A DNA stretch of 64,000 nt from Erodium maritimum. Taxonomy: Eukaryota > Streptophyta > Magnoliopsida > Geraniales > Geraniaceae. The translations under genes and the position numbers were made by a program. The DNA is taken from the NCBI GenBank assembly GCA_963921825.1, contig OY997589.1, positions 44,278,638 to 44,342,637 on the forward strand. The letters are read 5' to 3'. Under the pieces are notes generated by a model that was not told the DNA's origin, searched no databases, and saw nothing but the letters and a program-made list of their open reading frames with translations. Position 1 is the first letter of the stretch. Each line of letters begins with the position of its first letter. Positions 35,174 to 45,813 of the stretch are shown here, piece by piece.

Positions 35174-38100
35174 GGGTTATTTTCATCTTACTTTCTTAAC
35201 TATATGGTTTTCTTCAGCTCACTACCCTAACTTTCATTTGTGTCATCTCATTACTGTATAATGCATTTTTTTTCACTTTTGTAAGAACCACTCCCGGTCA
35301 ACGCCAGTCAAATCGGCGAAAAACAGGAAAATTTAAAATTTTGGGACACACTTAAATAAACCTAAATTTTACCCCGAGGGTCATATCGGACTTAAGTTGA
35401 CCCCGATATCGACCAAAGTGAGTTCTGGGGGACTCAAGGCAACTTTTTAACCAATTTGGGAAAGGTTGACTTTTTGTCGGAAAAGTCAACCGAGCGACGT
35501 TTTGGTCCGTTCGAGGCCCGTTTTAGATCCAAAAAGCTTAGCCGTCGTTACAGCGGTCTTAGTTGAGCCGTTTCCTTATAGCCCGTGAAATTTCGTAATT
35601 TCTTGGAAAATGGGCCCGTTCGGGGCCCGTGGCGGCCGAATTTCTCGAATCTGACATAAAAATATCTACAAAGATATTTGTGTAAAGGGTGGGACCCACT
35701 TGCCACTTGTCACACAAGTGGTGGTGTTAGGTATTTTTGAACAAAACAAAAGGAAGAAGTGATGGTAGTTGGTAATTTTGAACAAAACAAAAGGAAGACT
35801 ACATGTGGTGTTCGGCCATTAAGAGAAAAAAAGGAGAAATAGAGAGAGAAAGAAGAGAGAAGAAGAGAAGGAGAAAAAGAAAAGGAAAAAGAGAAGAAAT
35901 GTTAGGGTTTTGCGATTTCCCGACGATCCAACCGACGGATCGTCTCAACGGTTGAAGAATCGAGCTCCCATCGTCATTCCCTACGGTGAGAACCCTTTTG
36001 ATTCTCGTTTTGGTACGTTTGAAAGTTATGGTTTGTGTTTAAACGAGTTAAATATGGATGAGTTGAGGTGTAGGGTTCGTTGGGAATGTTTTGGGGTGAA
36101 AATGATCGATTTCCGGTGACCGGAGGCTCGGGGGAGCTCCGGCCACCGTGGGTGGTGGCTGGCCGGAGCTAGGACCGGCCACCACTGTGGTGAACCGGTC
36201 CAAAACCGGTCCATCCACCCACGGCTAAGGATGGTCGGGTGGGGCCCACGTGTCGGGTCTCGGGTTTTTCGTGTTCGGGTGGTTTTGGACGATCCCCGAA
36301 TCGATAATTCACACCCGGAACGAATTATGGAATTAAATTGTGAAAGTTGGAAATTTCGGGTTTAGAAACTTTAAACGCGAATTAAATCGCTCGGAGGTCG
36401 GAAATTGATTCCGTCCATTACATTGGAACCCTTGAATTATTCTAAGATCGTAGAAGCGAAAACGGGAATTTTCGGAGCCCCGGAATGGCGTTTTCCGATC
36501 CTGGGAAGATTCGCCGAGTCGGGCGAATCGGGCCTTTCCGGGCCCATTATTGACAATGTCGAGTAATTGGGGAGTTTGGGAGTGATCGGCATTACCGGGG
36601 TTACGTTTGGGCGTCTAATTCTTTAAAATTCAGCTTTGGCTGCGAACTTAAAAAGTGTTTTAATTGTGTTCATATTAGATCGTGAGCGCGCCGGAGCTTG
36701 GACGTGGACTTTTGGGAAAGCGTTACGAGGTAGGGAAAAGTAGCCGGATCTCGGCCTTGACTATGGAAAGTTAACAGTAGAAATGCATGTGACACTTGGG
36801 TGTCGTAGGACAAGTAAATTTATCGAACAATAGAAATGCAGGCGACACTTAGTGGTGTCGTAGGATACATGAACGTATCGAACAATAGAAATGCATGTGA
36901 CACTTAGTAGTGTCGTAGGATAAGTGAACATATCAAACAATAGAAATACTGGTGGCTTTTGGTTGTGCCCGTAGGTTAAGTAACTTGTTGTGTTTATGAG
37001 GGTGGTCATGTGTGCCTTTGGGGTGTTGAACCCGTATGTTATTGTTTGTGTTTGTGGGTGGCCATGAGTGCCTGTGCGGAGTTGAACCCGTATTGGTTGA
37101 CTGACCTGCCGAGTGGTAGTTAGTCGCGTTGTCGTACTTTCTTTCTATTTGCGGGGTTTTGTGTGTTATTTGGTTGTGACTGTGATTGTTCTGGTGATGA
37201 CTGTTGAGCTATACCCGTGGGTGTGTCGTACCCTCCGGTGCGCGGTCGGTAAAGAGCAGAGGGCTGTGTCCCCGTCAGGTGTATGGCACCTTCCGGCGCG
37301 TGATGGTAAAGTGTGAGGTTAGAGCTATGCCCGAGGGGTGTGTCGTACCCTCCAATGCGTGGTCGGTAAAGAGCATACGGTTGTGGTCCCCGTAGGTGAG
37401 TAGCACCTTCCGGCGCGTGATGGGTAAAGTGTTGAGGCTGGATTTATGCCCGAGGGGTGTGTCATACCCTCCGGTGCGCGGTCGGTAAAGAGCAGAGGGT
37501 TGTGGTCCCCATCAGGTGAGTAGCACCTTCCGGTGCGTGATCGGTAAAGTGCTGAGGCTTGTGGTTGTGGTTTGCGTGATTTTGATCACTTCTGTGTTTC
37601 TTTGAGGTCGTCATTACGGTGTCGGGTCTACATTACGTTTACGGGTGTTTAGTTTGGTTGGGGAAAGTAACAGTTTTCGTGTGACAGTCGGGTTATTTGA
37701 GTTTGGGGATAGTAGTCCCCGGTGTTTTGTCTGTTGTTGGTGTTTCCGGTATTTCTGCTAGTATGTCGTAGTCAGTCTGGTTCCGTGGTGGTGAGCGAAC
37801 GCTCACCCCTAGCTGCTTTTCCTACAGGTACTGGTCGCGAGGCGGACTAGGGGAACTCTCGAAGCTTGAAGAGCTGGGAGCGGGAGTCCGGGTTTTTGGG
37901 AGTTTAGCGACGTACGCTTTGGTTTTTGTCCGCTTGTTTTGGACGTGTTTTCAGTTGTAAAATATTATTTTGATTAACTTAAGTGGTGATTTTAAGCGGT
38001 TTATTAAAATGTTTGAAAATTGTTTTATTGTTTCACCGTTCGCGTTCCGGGTTCGGTCCTGCCGAATTCGGAGCGTGACAACTTTCATACCCGCTGTCAA

Positions 38101-38457
38101 TTTTCCATTCATTTTTGGGTGGAAAATGGTCATGTGCGAAGCACATGACCCTAATTTTAAAAAAAATGACATAGTCGGCCATATAAGAGAAAGGAAAGAG
38201 GTGGAGAAGAATGGATTAAGGTTTTAAAGGGGAAACATAAGTTCGATTTTTGAAGGGTAGTGTTGTCATTTTCAAAAAAATTATGGTCATGTGCTTCACA
38301 CATGACCATTTTCCATCCAAAAATGCATGAAAAATTAACGGTAGGTACTAAAGTGAAAAAAATGCATTCTAGAGTAGTGAAATGCCACAAATAAAAATTA
38401 GGGTAGGGAGATGGAAAAAAAAATTACATAGTTAAGGTAGTAAGATGAAAATAACCC
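35174..38457. mobile_element. Mutator-type MITE interrupted by a solo LTR
   Basis: The left arm (35174-35279, then 38086-38160) is the imperfect reverse complement of the right arm (38280-38457). Ends are GGGTTATTTTCATCTTAC and its inverse. A 9-bp target duplication TAAAATCAA lies at 35165-35173 and 38458-38466. Without the LTR the element is about 480 bp with a short central spacer. Inside, CATGTGCGAAGCACATGACC and its counterpart form further palindromic parts. 9-bp duplications and GGG ends point to the Mutator superfamily. Confidence 0.82.
35280..38080 (+). repeat. Solo chromovirus LTR (2801 bp)
   Basis: TGTAAGAACC to GAGCGTGACA with a perfect 5-bp duplication ACTTT (35275-35279 and 38081-38085). 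Same family as the LTRs at 20593 and 30104, and it carries the stem-loop at 37790-37807. It has only two of the 58-bp units but a different array, about three units of 115-119 bp (starts near 37207, 37322, 37441) containing GTACCCTCC and CACCTTCCGG. It lies within the MITE at 35174-38457. Confidence 0.9.
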
Positions 38458-38607
38458 TAAAATCAATGGAAACATATATAGTGCTAGTATACAAGTTAGA
38501 TGATCCAGAATTTCATTAAAGTGGGGGAAATAATATATCATGGATTGATTTCACTACCAAATTTTCATTAGGTTTTACATGTTCTCATTCTTCATGTAAT
38601 TCCATTC

Positions 38608-38655
38608 TCAATCATCTTCTGTTTCGGGATGTAGACCACATGGTAAGAGCATTTT
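38608..38655 (-). pseudogene. SF3B5: SF3B5 last exon
   Basis: On the minus strand, after the acceptor-like TTTTCCTATGCAG, the frame KMLLPCGLHPETEDD and a TGA stop (38608-38610) match the conserved C-terminus of splicing factor 3B subunit 5, the 10-kDa U2 snRNP/SF3b protein that helps recognise the branch site. Phase is 0 at the acceptor. A second SF3B5 exon lies at 41781-41866. Between them I cannot find the middle exon that should encode about 40 residues, so this locus is probably a broken copy. It could still be functional if the middle exon escaped my reading. Confidence 0.78.
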
Positions 38656-38751
38656 CTGCATAGGAAAATCCATTGCCAATTTACATCATTAGCCCATGCA
38701 GTCGATCAATATATTTACACATATCATGCATTTCTGATAATATAACCACAA

Positions 38752-39178
38752 GGGTAAACTACAAATACATGCCCTGAAATTTGCACGTTTAACCGATGAT
38801 TATCCTAAAGCTTAAAGTTAACTGATTCATACCCTGAAGTTACGAGTTGTAACTCAAAACCCCTCCGTCAGCTAAAATGATGAAAATACCCTCAACTACG
38901 CTTCAATAATTATGTTAAAAAAAATATTTAAAAATTACTTTTGTTATGTATATATATTTACTTATCAAATGACTTCATTTTTATTCAAAAAATCACGTCA
39001 TTTATATTTTTAAAAAATTATTTAAAAAAATCACTGAGTGTATTTTCGTCATTTTAGCTGACAGAAGGGGTTTTGAGTTACAACTGGTAACTTTAGGGTA
39101 TGCATCAGTTAACTTTAAACTTCAGTGTAATCATCGGTTAAACCTGCAAACTTCAGGGTATGCATTTGTAATTTACCC
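38752..39178. mobile_element. Mutator-type MITE, 427 bp
   Basis: Ends GGGTAAACTACAAATACATG and, inverted on the right, GGGTAAATTACAAATGCATA. Both arms run about 150 bp (including matching stretches with CCCTCCGTCAGCTAAAATGA and its inverse). A perfect 9-bp target duplication TAACCACAA lies at 38743-38751 and 39179-39187. No coding sequence. It sits between the SF3B5 exons. Confidence 0.9.
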
Positions 39179-39250
39179 TAACCACAATAACTTAAAAAAA
39201 TAACATCCTTCAAACATGATTCAATCATACAATAGACATAATTTTCGTTA

Positions 39251-39636
39251 AGAAAAACTCCAGGTATTAACGATCCCTGACTTGTACATCTCAAGAACTT
39301 GTTGTTGACTTATTTGTCGATCAGAAATGCACTCCTGACTTAAGGTAATTACACAAACTAACATTTTCTGTTAGAGATGACTAAGAAAGTTAGGAAAAAC
39401 TCCAAGAACTAACTGCAATATGACTATTAAACTCAAAAACTAACCGTATACTTATTAGTTTTTGCAGTATTTCCTAACGTTTTCCGTCATCTCTAACGGA
39501 AAATGTTAGTTTGTAACGGAAAAAGTTACTTTTTAGTAAATACCTAAGTCAACCGTGAGTTTCTGATCGACAAAAAAGTCAGCAGCAAGTTCTTGAGCGG
39601 TACAACTCGACAATAGTTAGTTCCTAGTTTTATCCC
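39251..39636. mobile_element. Mutator-type MITE, 386 bp, divergent arms
   Basis: A perfect 9-bp duplication TTTTCGTTA lies at 39242-39250 and 39637-39645. The arms are imperfect inverted repeats containing CTCAAGAACTTG and TTTGTCGATCAGAAA on the left and their inverses on the right. The left terminus has decayed relative to the right. It is older than the MITE at 38752. Confidence 0.78.
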
Positions 39637-39769
39637 TTTTCGTTATGGGTATTGTAAGTATGATCCAGCCTTATCTTCCCATGATTATATTGAAAAGTCA
39701 CTTACTCGTACTTCATACCCTTACTCACAAAAGAAAAAAAAAGTAGGTTAACTCCTACAGACGCATCTC

Positions 39770-41675
39770 CAATGGTTTGTCACTAGGTAGTGTCAAGGAG
39801 CAGTGTCAGGAATTGCTTTTTGGCTTCCTAACATTGCTCCTCCAATGGTCTGACACTACTAGTGTCAGGAGCCATGTTAACACAGTTTCACTAATTAAAA
39901 AAGGACCCCAAATATTTGTAATACTTTGATTTGAAGCCAAATATAAAATGCATAACTACTACTTTTATTTAAAGCCACATATAAAATACATTAAAATTGA
40001 CAATTAATATTTAATTGTGGCCGCCATCTCCATATCTAGCCCAAATGTGTTCGATGGGGTCATCGTGGAGTTGGTGATGAACATTCTGATCCCAAATCCT
40101 TGTTCTATGGCCCATGATACTTTCCCTGGTCACCGTTGGTGGTGGTCCTCTAGGATGGTTGGGTCTGGGACACCAATATCTGCAAACGGATCAGTGGGCC
40201 ACGGCCTCCGTTCATCCTCAACGATCATGTTGTGTAGGATAACACAAGCAGTCATGATCACTGAGAGTGAGCTCCTATCCCACATTCGGCCCGGCCGAGC
40301 GACGATGTGAAACCGGGCCTGTAGAACTCCAAACGCTCGTTCGATATCCTTCCTACACGTCTCTTGGTATCTAGCAAAGCATCTTTGCTTCAGCGTTTGT
40401 GGAGCAGGTACTGACTTCACCAATGTTTCCCAAGCAGGATAAATTCCATTTGTCAAGTAATACGGGGTCTCGTATTCTCTGTTGACCTTGAACTTCACAT
40501 CTGGAGCAAAGCCTTTTACTGCCTGGGAGAATAAGGTAGACCTATTGAGCACGTTGATGTCGTTGTTGGAGCCCGGTGTCCCGAAGAAAGAGTGCCAAAT
40601 CCAAAGGTCTTGGGATGCAACGACTTCTAGCATGATCGTGGAGACGTTCCCGTGGTCCCTACTTGCGGACTGTGCAGACCATGCCACGTGACAGTTCTTC
40701 CAATCCCAGTGCATGCAGTCAAGACTCCTTATCATCCCTGGAAAGCCGCGCTCTTCGTTGATTCACAATAAACATCTTGTATCTTCCTCGGTCGGGCGTC
40801 GTAGATATGTCCGCTTGTAAACCTTGATGACGCCCGAGCAAAACTTCTTCAGGCAGTCCAACGCAGTGGTCTCCGCTATTCGCAAATACTCGTCGCAGGC
40901 ATCGGCGGGACCTCCATAACAGAGCTGACGAAGTGCTACCGTGCACTTCTGGTGGGGAGTGAAAGAGGCCCTCCCCGTAGCATCCTTTCCGTTACGGAAG
41001 TAGGCGTACCAGTCACTCAAACCATTCATGATCCGTATGAACATGTCCCTCGACATCCGGAACCGTCGCCGAAACTGTTGGTCGTTGTACACCGGTCTAG
41101 GCGCGAAGTAGTCACGGATCAACCCTTCGTGTGCATCTTCTCGATTGCGCTCAATCAATCTCCGCTTTGGTCGTGGAGCCGACCCTGAGCCTTGGGCCTC
41201 ATCATCATCCCGATCCCTTGGCTCTATCGCTGACAACACTTGATCGTGTATTGCTTTTTCCGTTGCCTCAGCAAGCCTATCCATCGCTTCGTCTATTTCT
41301 TCTTCTGTCATTTTCTTCATTTCCTCTAGCGTTGGAAAATTCGCCATCGAAAAAAATAGAACTAGGAAAAAAACGAGAGAATTTGGAAAGGGATAGAGGA
41401 AAAAGGAGCTTGAAACAAGTGAGGGAGTGAAATTTTGCTTGGGGTTGTTCTGAATTTATAGAAAAGTGTAAGGTTTTTGGGAGGCGTCGCCGACACGTAT
41501 CGCATGCGCAATAGCCAGTCAACTAGCCGTTGGAGGCTGATATGACGTGTCGCGTCGTTGCAGGAATCTGCAACGACTGGCTGACACGCCCCCTTGACAC
41601 GACCGTGTGACACGACGAGTCGTGCCAGCGGGTCGTGTCAGCGCCTCCCTTGACACGACGCGTTGGATGTGCTCT
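39770..41675 (-). mobile_element. PIF/Harbinger element with transposase
   Basis: Left end near GACGCATCTCCAATGG (about 39768), right end in reverse complement GAGCACATCCAACGCG (ends about 41674). Both are followed inside by TGTCA-rich subterminal repeats (left CACTAGGTAGTGTCAAGGAG, right many CACGAC/GTCGTG words at 41535-41660). The right flank is TAA; the left match is unclear, so boundaries are approximate. It holds a transposase frame (next entry) but no accessory ORF1. It sits in the SF3B5 intron region. Confidence 0.7.
40130..41347 (-). pseudogene. PIF/Harbinger transposase, one in-frame stop
   Basis: From ATG at 41347 one minus-strand frame of 405 sense codons runs to a stop at 40130, broken only by TGA at 40763-40765. 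The N-terminus is acidic, then Arg-rich (RRLIERNREDAHEGLIRDYF). The HTH-like region (RRRFRMSRDMFIRIMNGL) follows. The DDE core is intact: Asp in SLDCMHWDWKN (residue about 210), Asp in GSNNDINVL (about 263), Glu in KDIERAFGVLQARF (about 336). It would cut and paste Harbinger elements together with an ORF1 partner, which is absent here. With a single nonsense codon it is a recent casualty, or possibly read through. The family normally has no stop there. Confidence 0.9.
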
Positions 41676-41780
41676 AAACTTGACATCAACTTACTGTGGT
41701 GACACCCTTGTTGCAGAAATCTAACGACAACAAAGCAAAAACATGAAAAAATGGGTAATTGCAGAAATAGTGAAACTTAC

Positions 41781-41866
41781 AATCTGTTCATGTCAGCATG
41801 CCCGGTTCCGACATACTTAGCTTGGAGATGCTCAAGTTGGGAATTGCTATTAAATATGTCGCTGGA
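41781..41866 (-). pseudogene. SF3B5: SF3B5 N-terminal exon
   Basis: On the minus strand an 86-bp exon bounded by TTCTTGCAG (acceptor, 41867-41875) and GTAAGT (donor, 41775-41780) encodes SSDIFNSNSQ followed by LEHLQAKYVGTGHADMNR and two bases of Phe. This matches residues near the start of SF3B5, whose family begins with Met-Gln before this block. The exon holding the initiator Met was not found upstream; a gypsy derivative begins at 42168. The exon ends in phase 2 while the last exon (38608-38655) starts in phase 0, consistent with one missing middle exon. Confidence 0.82.
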
Positions 41867-41875
41867 CTGCAAGAA

Positions 41876-42167
41876 TCACAAGTTCACAACAACGACCATT
41901 AAGTACAGATATTTAAACCTAGCAATTTACATAAAAGACAAATAATTCAAAATTCAGCACCAAGAATCATATAACCAAGAACTATCAAGTGTATTTTACG
42001 AAAGTATGGCTTTTAGAAAATAGAAGCTCAACCCAACCGGAAAAGACTAACTTGTCTTTCTTACTCACACTTAGTTTCCATTGAACCAAAGAAAAAATTA
42101 GGGCTTTGAACAAATATATGAAACTGTAATGAGGGATCTTTTGAATTTAGCGAGCAATCGACGTAGC
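41876..42167. other. Intergenic or intron DNA upstream of the SF3B5 exon
   Basis: AT-rich, no reading frame or repeat recognised. If SF3B5 is or was transcribed, its 5' end would have been here or beyond the gypsy insertion. Confidence 0.45.
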
Positions 42168-43820
42168 TGTCACGTTTGCTTGAGTCATAAGAAACGGACA
42201 ACAATGAACATATTCAAAATTCTGTTATTTCCTTCTTAGACGGTGTGTTTAGGGATTGGATCATGCGTGAGCGCACATGCCTTCTTCTTCTTCCTTCGCG
42301 AGTTCTGCGTTGTGTGGGAGGCACACATGTCAGTGGTCCTGGATTGCTCAGCTATTATGGTGGACGAGGACAACTATATCAACAACGTCCTTGCTATTGC
42401 AGAGGCATCTTTGATTTGGATATTATCTTTTGTTATTATTAAGTTAGGTTTACATTTTTTGTTCTTCAATTTCTCAGCATTTGTAATTCCTTCTTAGTAA
42501 TTTCAATCCACATTTGTTCGCTTCCTCGTCTCAATCTATATTTTATAGATCAAGTTACATCATTTGTGTGACAAGTGGTATTAGAGCCTCTTATCCCGCA
42601 GCCTGTGATGGAAATCGCATCGGAAATGGAGCCTGAATCTGAAATCATTTCTTCTGCACTCGAGCTGAACAAACTGAAATGAGGTCTACCAACGAGTCTT
42701 TAAGGGCTCATTTGGATGGAATGGATGAGATGCGCCAACAGCTGGCCCTATTGATGCATGAGAACGCTCTTCCACAACAGTATCTGGACCATTCGAGCTC
42801 TCAAAATCCAAGGATGGTGACCCACAATCCATCAATCCCAATCACTCCTCAGTGCTTGACCTATTCTTCTCACCCAACACAACCACCAGATCCATTTTCT
42901 TAACAGGTACCAAGAACAAATGTTGTTTCTGCTGTTTCTTCATGAGTTTCCCAATCTCAACACCTAGTGCTTAGAAATGTGACTCCAGATACAACACTTG
43001 CTCCATTTGGTTCATCCATACCCATGACTACCCTTCCACCATCAATTCCACAGAATATCCACACATCTCAACCACCACCACCACAAATAAACCCTCACCA
43101 AGCAACCAACATGCTTCACCAAGTCTTCCCTCACTCACAGTCACCATACATACAACACCTTAACTTTTTTCCAAACCCATACATGAACCAATTTTCTCAG
43201 ATGCAGAATGTTCAATTTCCTTTTCCCTACATGCCACAACCTTACCACCAATTTCCCCTGCCAACACAACCACCAATGATGCCAATAAGACCCCCAATTT
43301 TACAAGGATATCCACATAACAACATGCCTGAATTGACTTTTAAAACCCCAAATTTGGTCTTCCTAATATTTGATGGGAAAGGAGTCAAGAATCGGATAAT
43401 GAAGTGCAATGTTTACTTCCAATATTGCTCCATACCTGAAGAACATAAGGTGAGAGTGACCTCTTTACACATGACTGGATCTCCTGAGTTTTGGTATGCT
43501 GAGTATTCTTTTGGTAGAGGTTTAATTCCTTGGGAAAGATTTTGTAATGGGTCATGTTGATGTAGAGAGTGAGTTTAAGAAATTAGCATGAAATACAGGT
43601 AGGTAGGTGAGTCATTATTTTTGGGACAGTTTAGTATGGTCTTAATAATTTTTTGGGACAGTAGAAGTATCCATAGATCCTCAGTTATAGGAGGTGCTTA
43701 ATAATTTTCCAATGGTCTTTGAAGCCCCAAATGCATTACCACCGAGGAGGTTTTGTAATCACCAAATCCCTCTTGTTCCTGTGAGCAAACCTCCTTTTAT
43801 AAGGATTCCACTTTGAAAAA
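42168..43820 (+). mobile_element. Internally deleted Ty3/gypsy derivative
   Basis: A probable 5' LTR (42168-42573, TGTCACG to GTGTGACA, 406 bp) is followed two bases later by TGGTATTAGAGC (42576-42587), an iMet primer site with one change. Gag follows (next entry). At about 43655-43805 the sequence reads like the RT N-terminal lead-in (NNFPMVFEAPNALPPRRF, HQIPLVPVSKPPF). Most of gag's C-terminus and all of protease are missing, and no 3' LTR is seen. It is a truncated, dead copy. Confidence 0.65.
42679..43560 (+). pseudogene. Gypsy gag, partial
   Basis: The plus-strand frame opens at 42679 with a coiled-coil-like start (SLRAHLDGMDEMRQQLALLM). It passes stops at about 42901 and 42943 and continues as a long Pro/Gln-rich linker with PFPYMPQPYHQFPLPTQPP. 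It ends in the start of the retrotransposon gag core: KTPNLVFLIFDGKGVKNRI, then KCNVYFQYCSIPEEHKVRV and GSPEFWYAEYSFGRG. The core is cut off at a stop at 43558-43560. No zinc knuckle remains. Confidence 0.75.
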
Positions 43821-43985
43821 ATAGCTTCCTGTTTTGTCCTTTTGATGTTGTCCAATAATTCAAAACCTATAAGGATTCCATAACTTAACATCTACCGTTT
43901 GTATATGCTAACCTATCAAATACAATATTTGATTAAAACTCCTAGCTTAACAATTTGTAAAGTAAATTTAAAGTCATGAGCTAAT
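43821..43985. other. Short AT-rich flank
   Basis: No feature recognised between the gypsy remnant and the Pack-MULE. Confidence 0.4.
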
Positions 43986-44571
43986 TTTTTATAGGGAAAA
44001 TTTCACTTTAATACCCTGTCAAACATTTAATTTCAGTTTGATACCTTGACATGCATTTTTTGCACTTTCATACCTAAACCAAACATTTAATCTCACTTTA
44101 GTACCCAACCGTTAACTTTCTGTTAGTTTGGATGGAAAAAGGTAAAAAGACCATAATACCCCTAACTATTACTCAAATTTTCAAACTCAATTTGAAAATA
44201 AGTGAAATGACAATAATACCCTTCATTAATAGGGTGTTAAAATGAAATTTTCACTATTTTTAAAATAAAAACAGTTTTTTTTTTTATAAATCTAGTTTTT
44301 TTTATGAAAATTATTTTTATTTTTCAAAAACTTGATTTATTTTTTATTTATGAAAATTATTTTTATTTTCAAAAATTCTGTTTTTATTTTTATAAATTCA
44401 GTTTTTATTTATAAAAAATATTTTTATTTTCAAAAATTCAGATTTTAATTTAAAAAATACATAAAAATCAGATTTTAAAGAAAATACATAAAATCAGTTT
44501 TTTTTAATTTAATTAAAAAAAATTCAGTTCTGTACCCGCTCTCTCTCTCCTCTCTCCTGTGCTTCTCTCTC

Positions 44572-44766
44572 TCAGTAAATCCCCAATTTCTGTCCAAGTT
44601 GTGCAGCAGCCTCATGCGCCATCTTCTTCCACTCAAAGGCCCCGCGCTTCATCAACTCACCTCTCTCTCCCTCCATCAGCTCCATCACCATCTCCTCCAC
44701 TCCCTCTCTCTTCACGTCGTTATCAATCTCCATGCCCACCCCCACTCGGTGCATCAGTACCGACAA
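44572..44766 (-). pseudogene. Captured UDP-glycosyltransferase C-terminal fragment (UGT85-like)
   Basis: The minus-strand frame has VGVGMEIDNDVKREGVEEMV followed by MELMEGERGELMKRGAFEWKK and MAHEAA. This is the segment that follows the UDP-sugar-binding PSPG box in plant family 1 glycosyltransferases, closest in wording to the UGT85 group. The PSPG box and the rest are absent and the last residues diverge (QLGQKLGIY). It lies in the centre of the Pack-MULE, so it is read as a captured fragment. No function expected. Confidence 0.72.
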
Positions 44767-44924
44767 TTAGTCGGATGCTCAGCGAAGAACCACCAGCATA
44801 TCATCGGAACTCCGCCGCATATACTCTCAAGGTTCGATTTCCACCTGCCGACGGCGAGATCAAGACTCTAGCGCCGAGGAAGTCTTCATGGACGTTCTAA
44901 TTGGGGTCGAGGCGGAGGACAACG

Positions 44925-45051
44925 TCCTAGGGGTTGAGCTCCAGAGCAAGCTCCATACGAGGCGAGAGAGCCAGAGCGGCGTCGAGGAGGTTCACGGCTG
45001 CGCCGATCTCGGCTTGGTCCTGATTGGCGATGAGGTTTCTACCGACACGAC
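44925..45051 (-). pseudogene. Captured exon fragment of a TPR-like protein
   Basis: On the minus strand, after a T-rich tract ending TTACAG (45052-45057), the sequence reads RVGRNLIANQDQAEIGAAVN then LLDAALALSPRMELALELN before a TAG. The pattern 'A..LLDAAL..SPR...ALELKAR' is that of a tetratricopeptide helix pair in a conserved plant protein. The intron piece kept next to it implies capture from genomic DNA. Source gene not identified. Confidence 0.5.
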
Positions 45052-45813
45052 CTGTAACCAAAAAAACAAAATCGATCTCGTTAGCATTGAAAAAAAGCTG
45101 GGATTGGAACTCATAACCACCCCCTCCTTCACGCCTCCCCGAACCGAATCAGAAATCATAACCCAAGGGATTGGAGTGGGAAGATTGGGATTGAAAATGG
45201 AGGAGAGAGAGAAGATGAGAAGAGAGAGGGGGGAGATTGGGTAGCAAAATGAAAATATATATATAATAAAATATTAAATGAATTAAAAAAACTGATTTTT
45301 TTATGTATTTTTAAAAATAAAATCTGATTTTTATGTATTTTTAAATTAAAATTTGAATTTTTGATAATAAAAATATTTTTCATAAATAAAAACTGAATTT
45401 ATAAAAATAAAAACTGAATTTATAAAAATAAAAACTGAATTTTTGAAAATATTTTTTTTTATAAATAAAAACTGAATCTATAAAAAATAAACTGAATATT
45501 TGAAAAAAATTATAAATAAAAACTAAATTTATAAATAAAAAAACTGAATTTTTGAAAATAAAAATATTTTTTATAAATAAAAACTGAATTTATAAAAAAT
45601 AAACAGAATTTTTGAAAAATAAAAAATATATAAATAAAAACTAAATTATAAAAAAAACTAATTTTATTTTAAAAATAGTGAAATTTTCATTTTAACACCC
45701 TAACAATGAAGGGTATTATTGTCATTTCACTTATGCTAGGGTATGAAACTGAAATTAAATGTTTAGCAGGGTATTATAATGAAATTTTCCCTTTTTATAT
45801 CTATTATTATATA

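Larger units (their letters stand above)
43994..45791. mobile_element. Pack-MULE (Mutator-like element carrying host gene pieces)
   Basis: Long terminal inverted repeats of roughly 540 bp begin GGGAAAATTTCACTTTAATA at the left and, inverted, GGGAAAATTTCATTATAATA at the right. The subterminal parts are AT-rich and also inverted (CAGTTTTTATTTATAAAAAA type left, its inverse right). The 8-bp repeat TTTTTATA flanks it (43986-43993, 45792-45799). The unique middle (about 44530-45245) is GC-richer, codes in pieces and resembles captured plant genes: a glycosyltransferase end and a TPR-like exon with splice acceptor, both on the minus strand. No MURA transposase is present, so it is non-autonomous. 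Confidence 0.83.
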
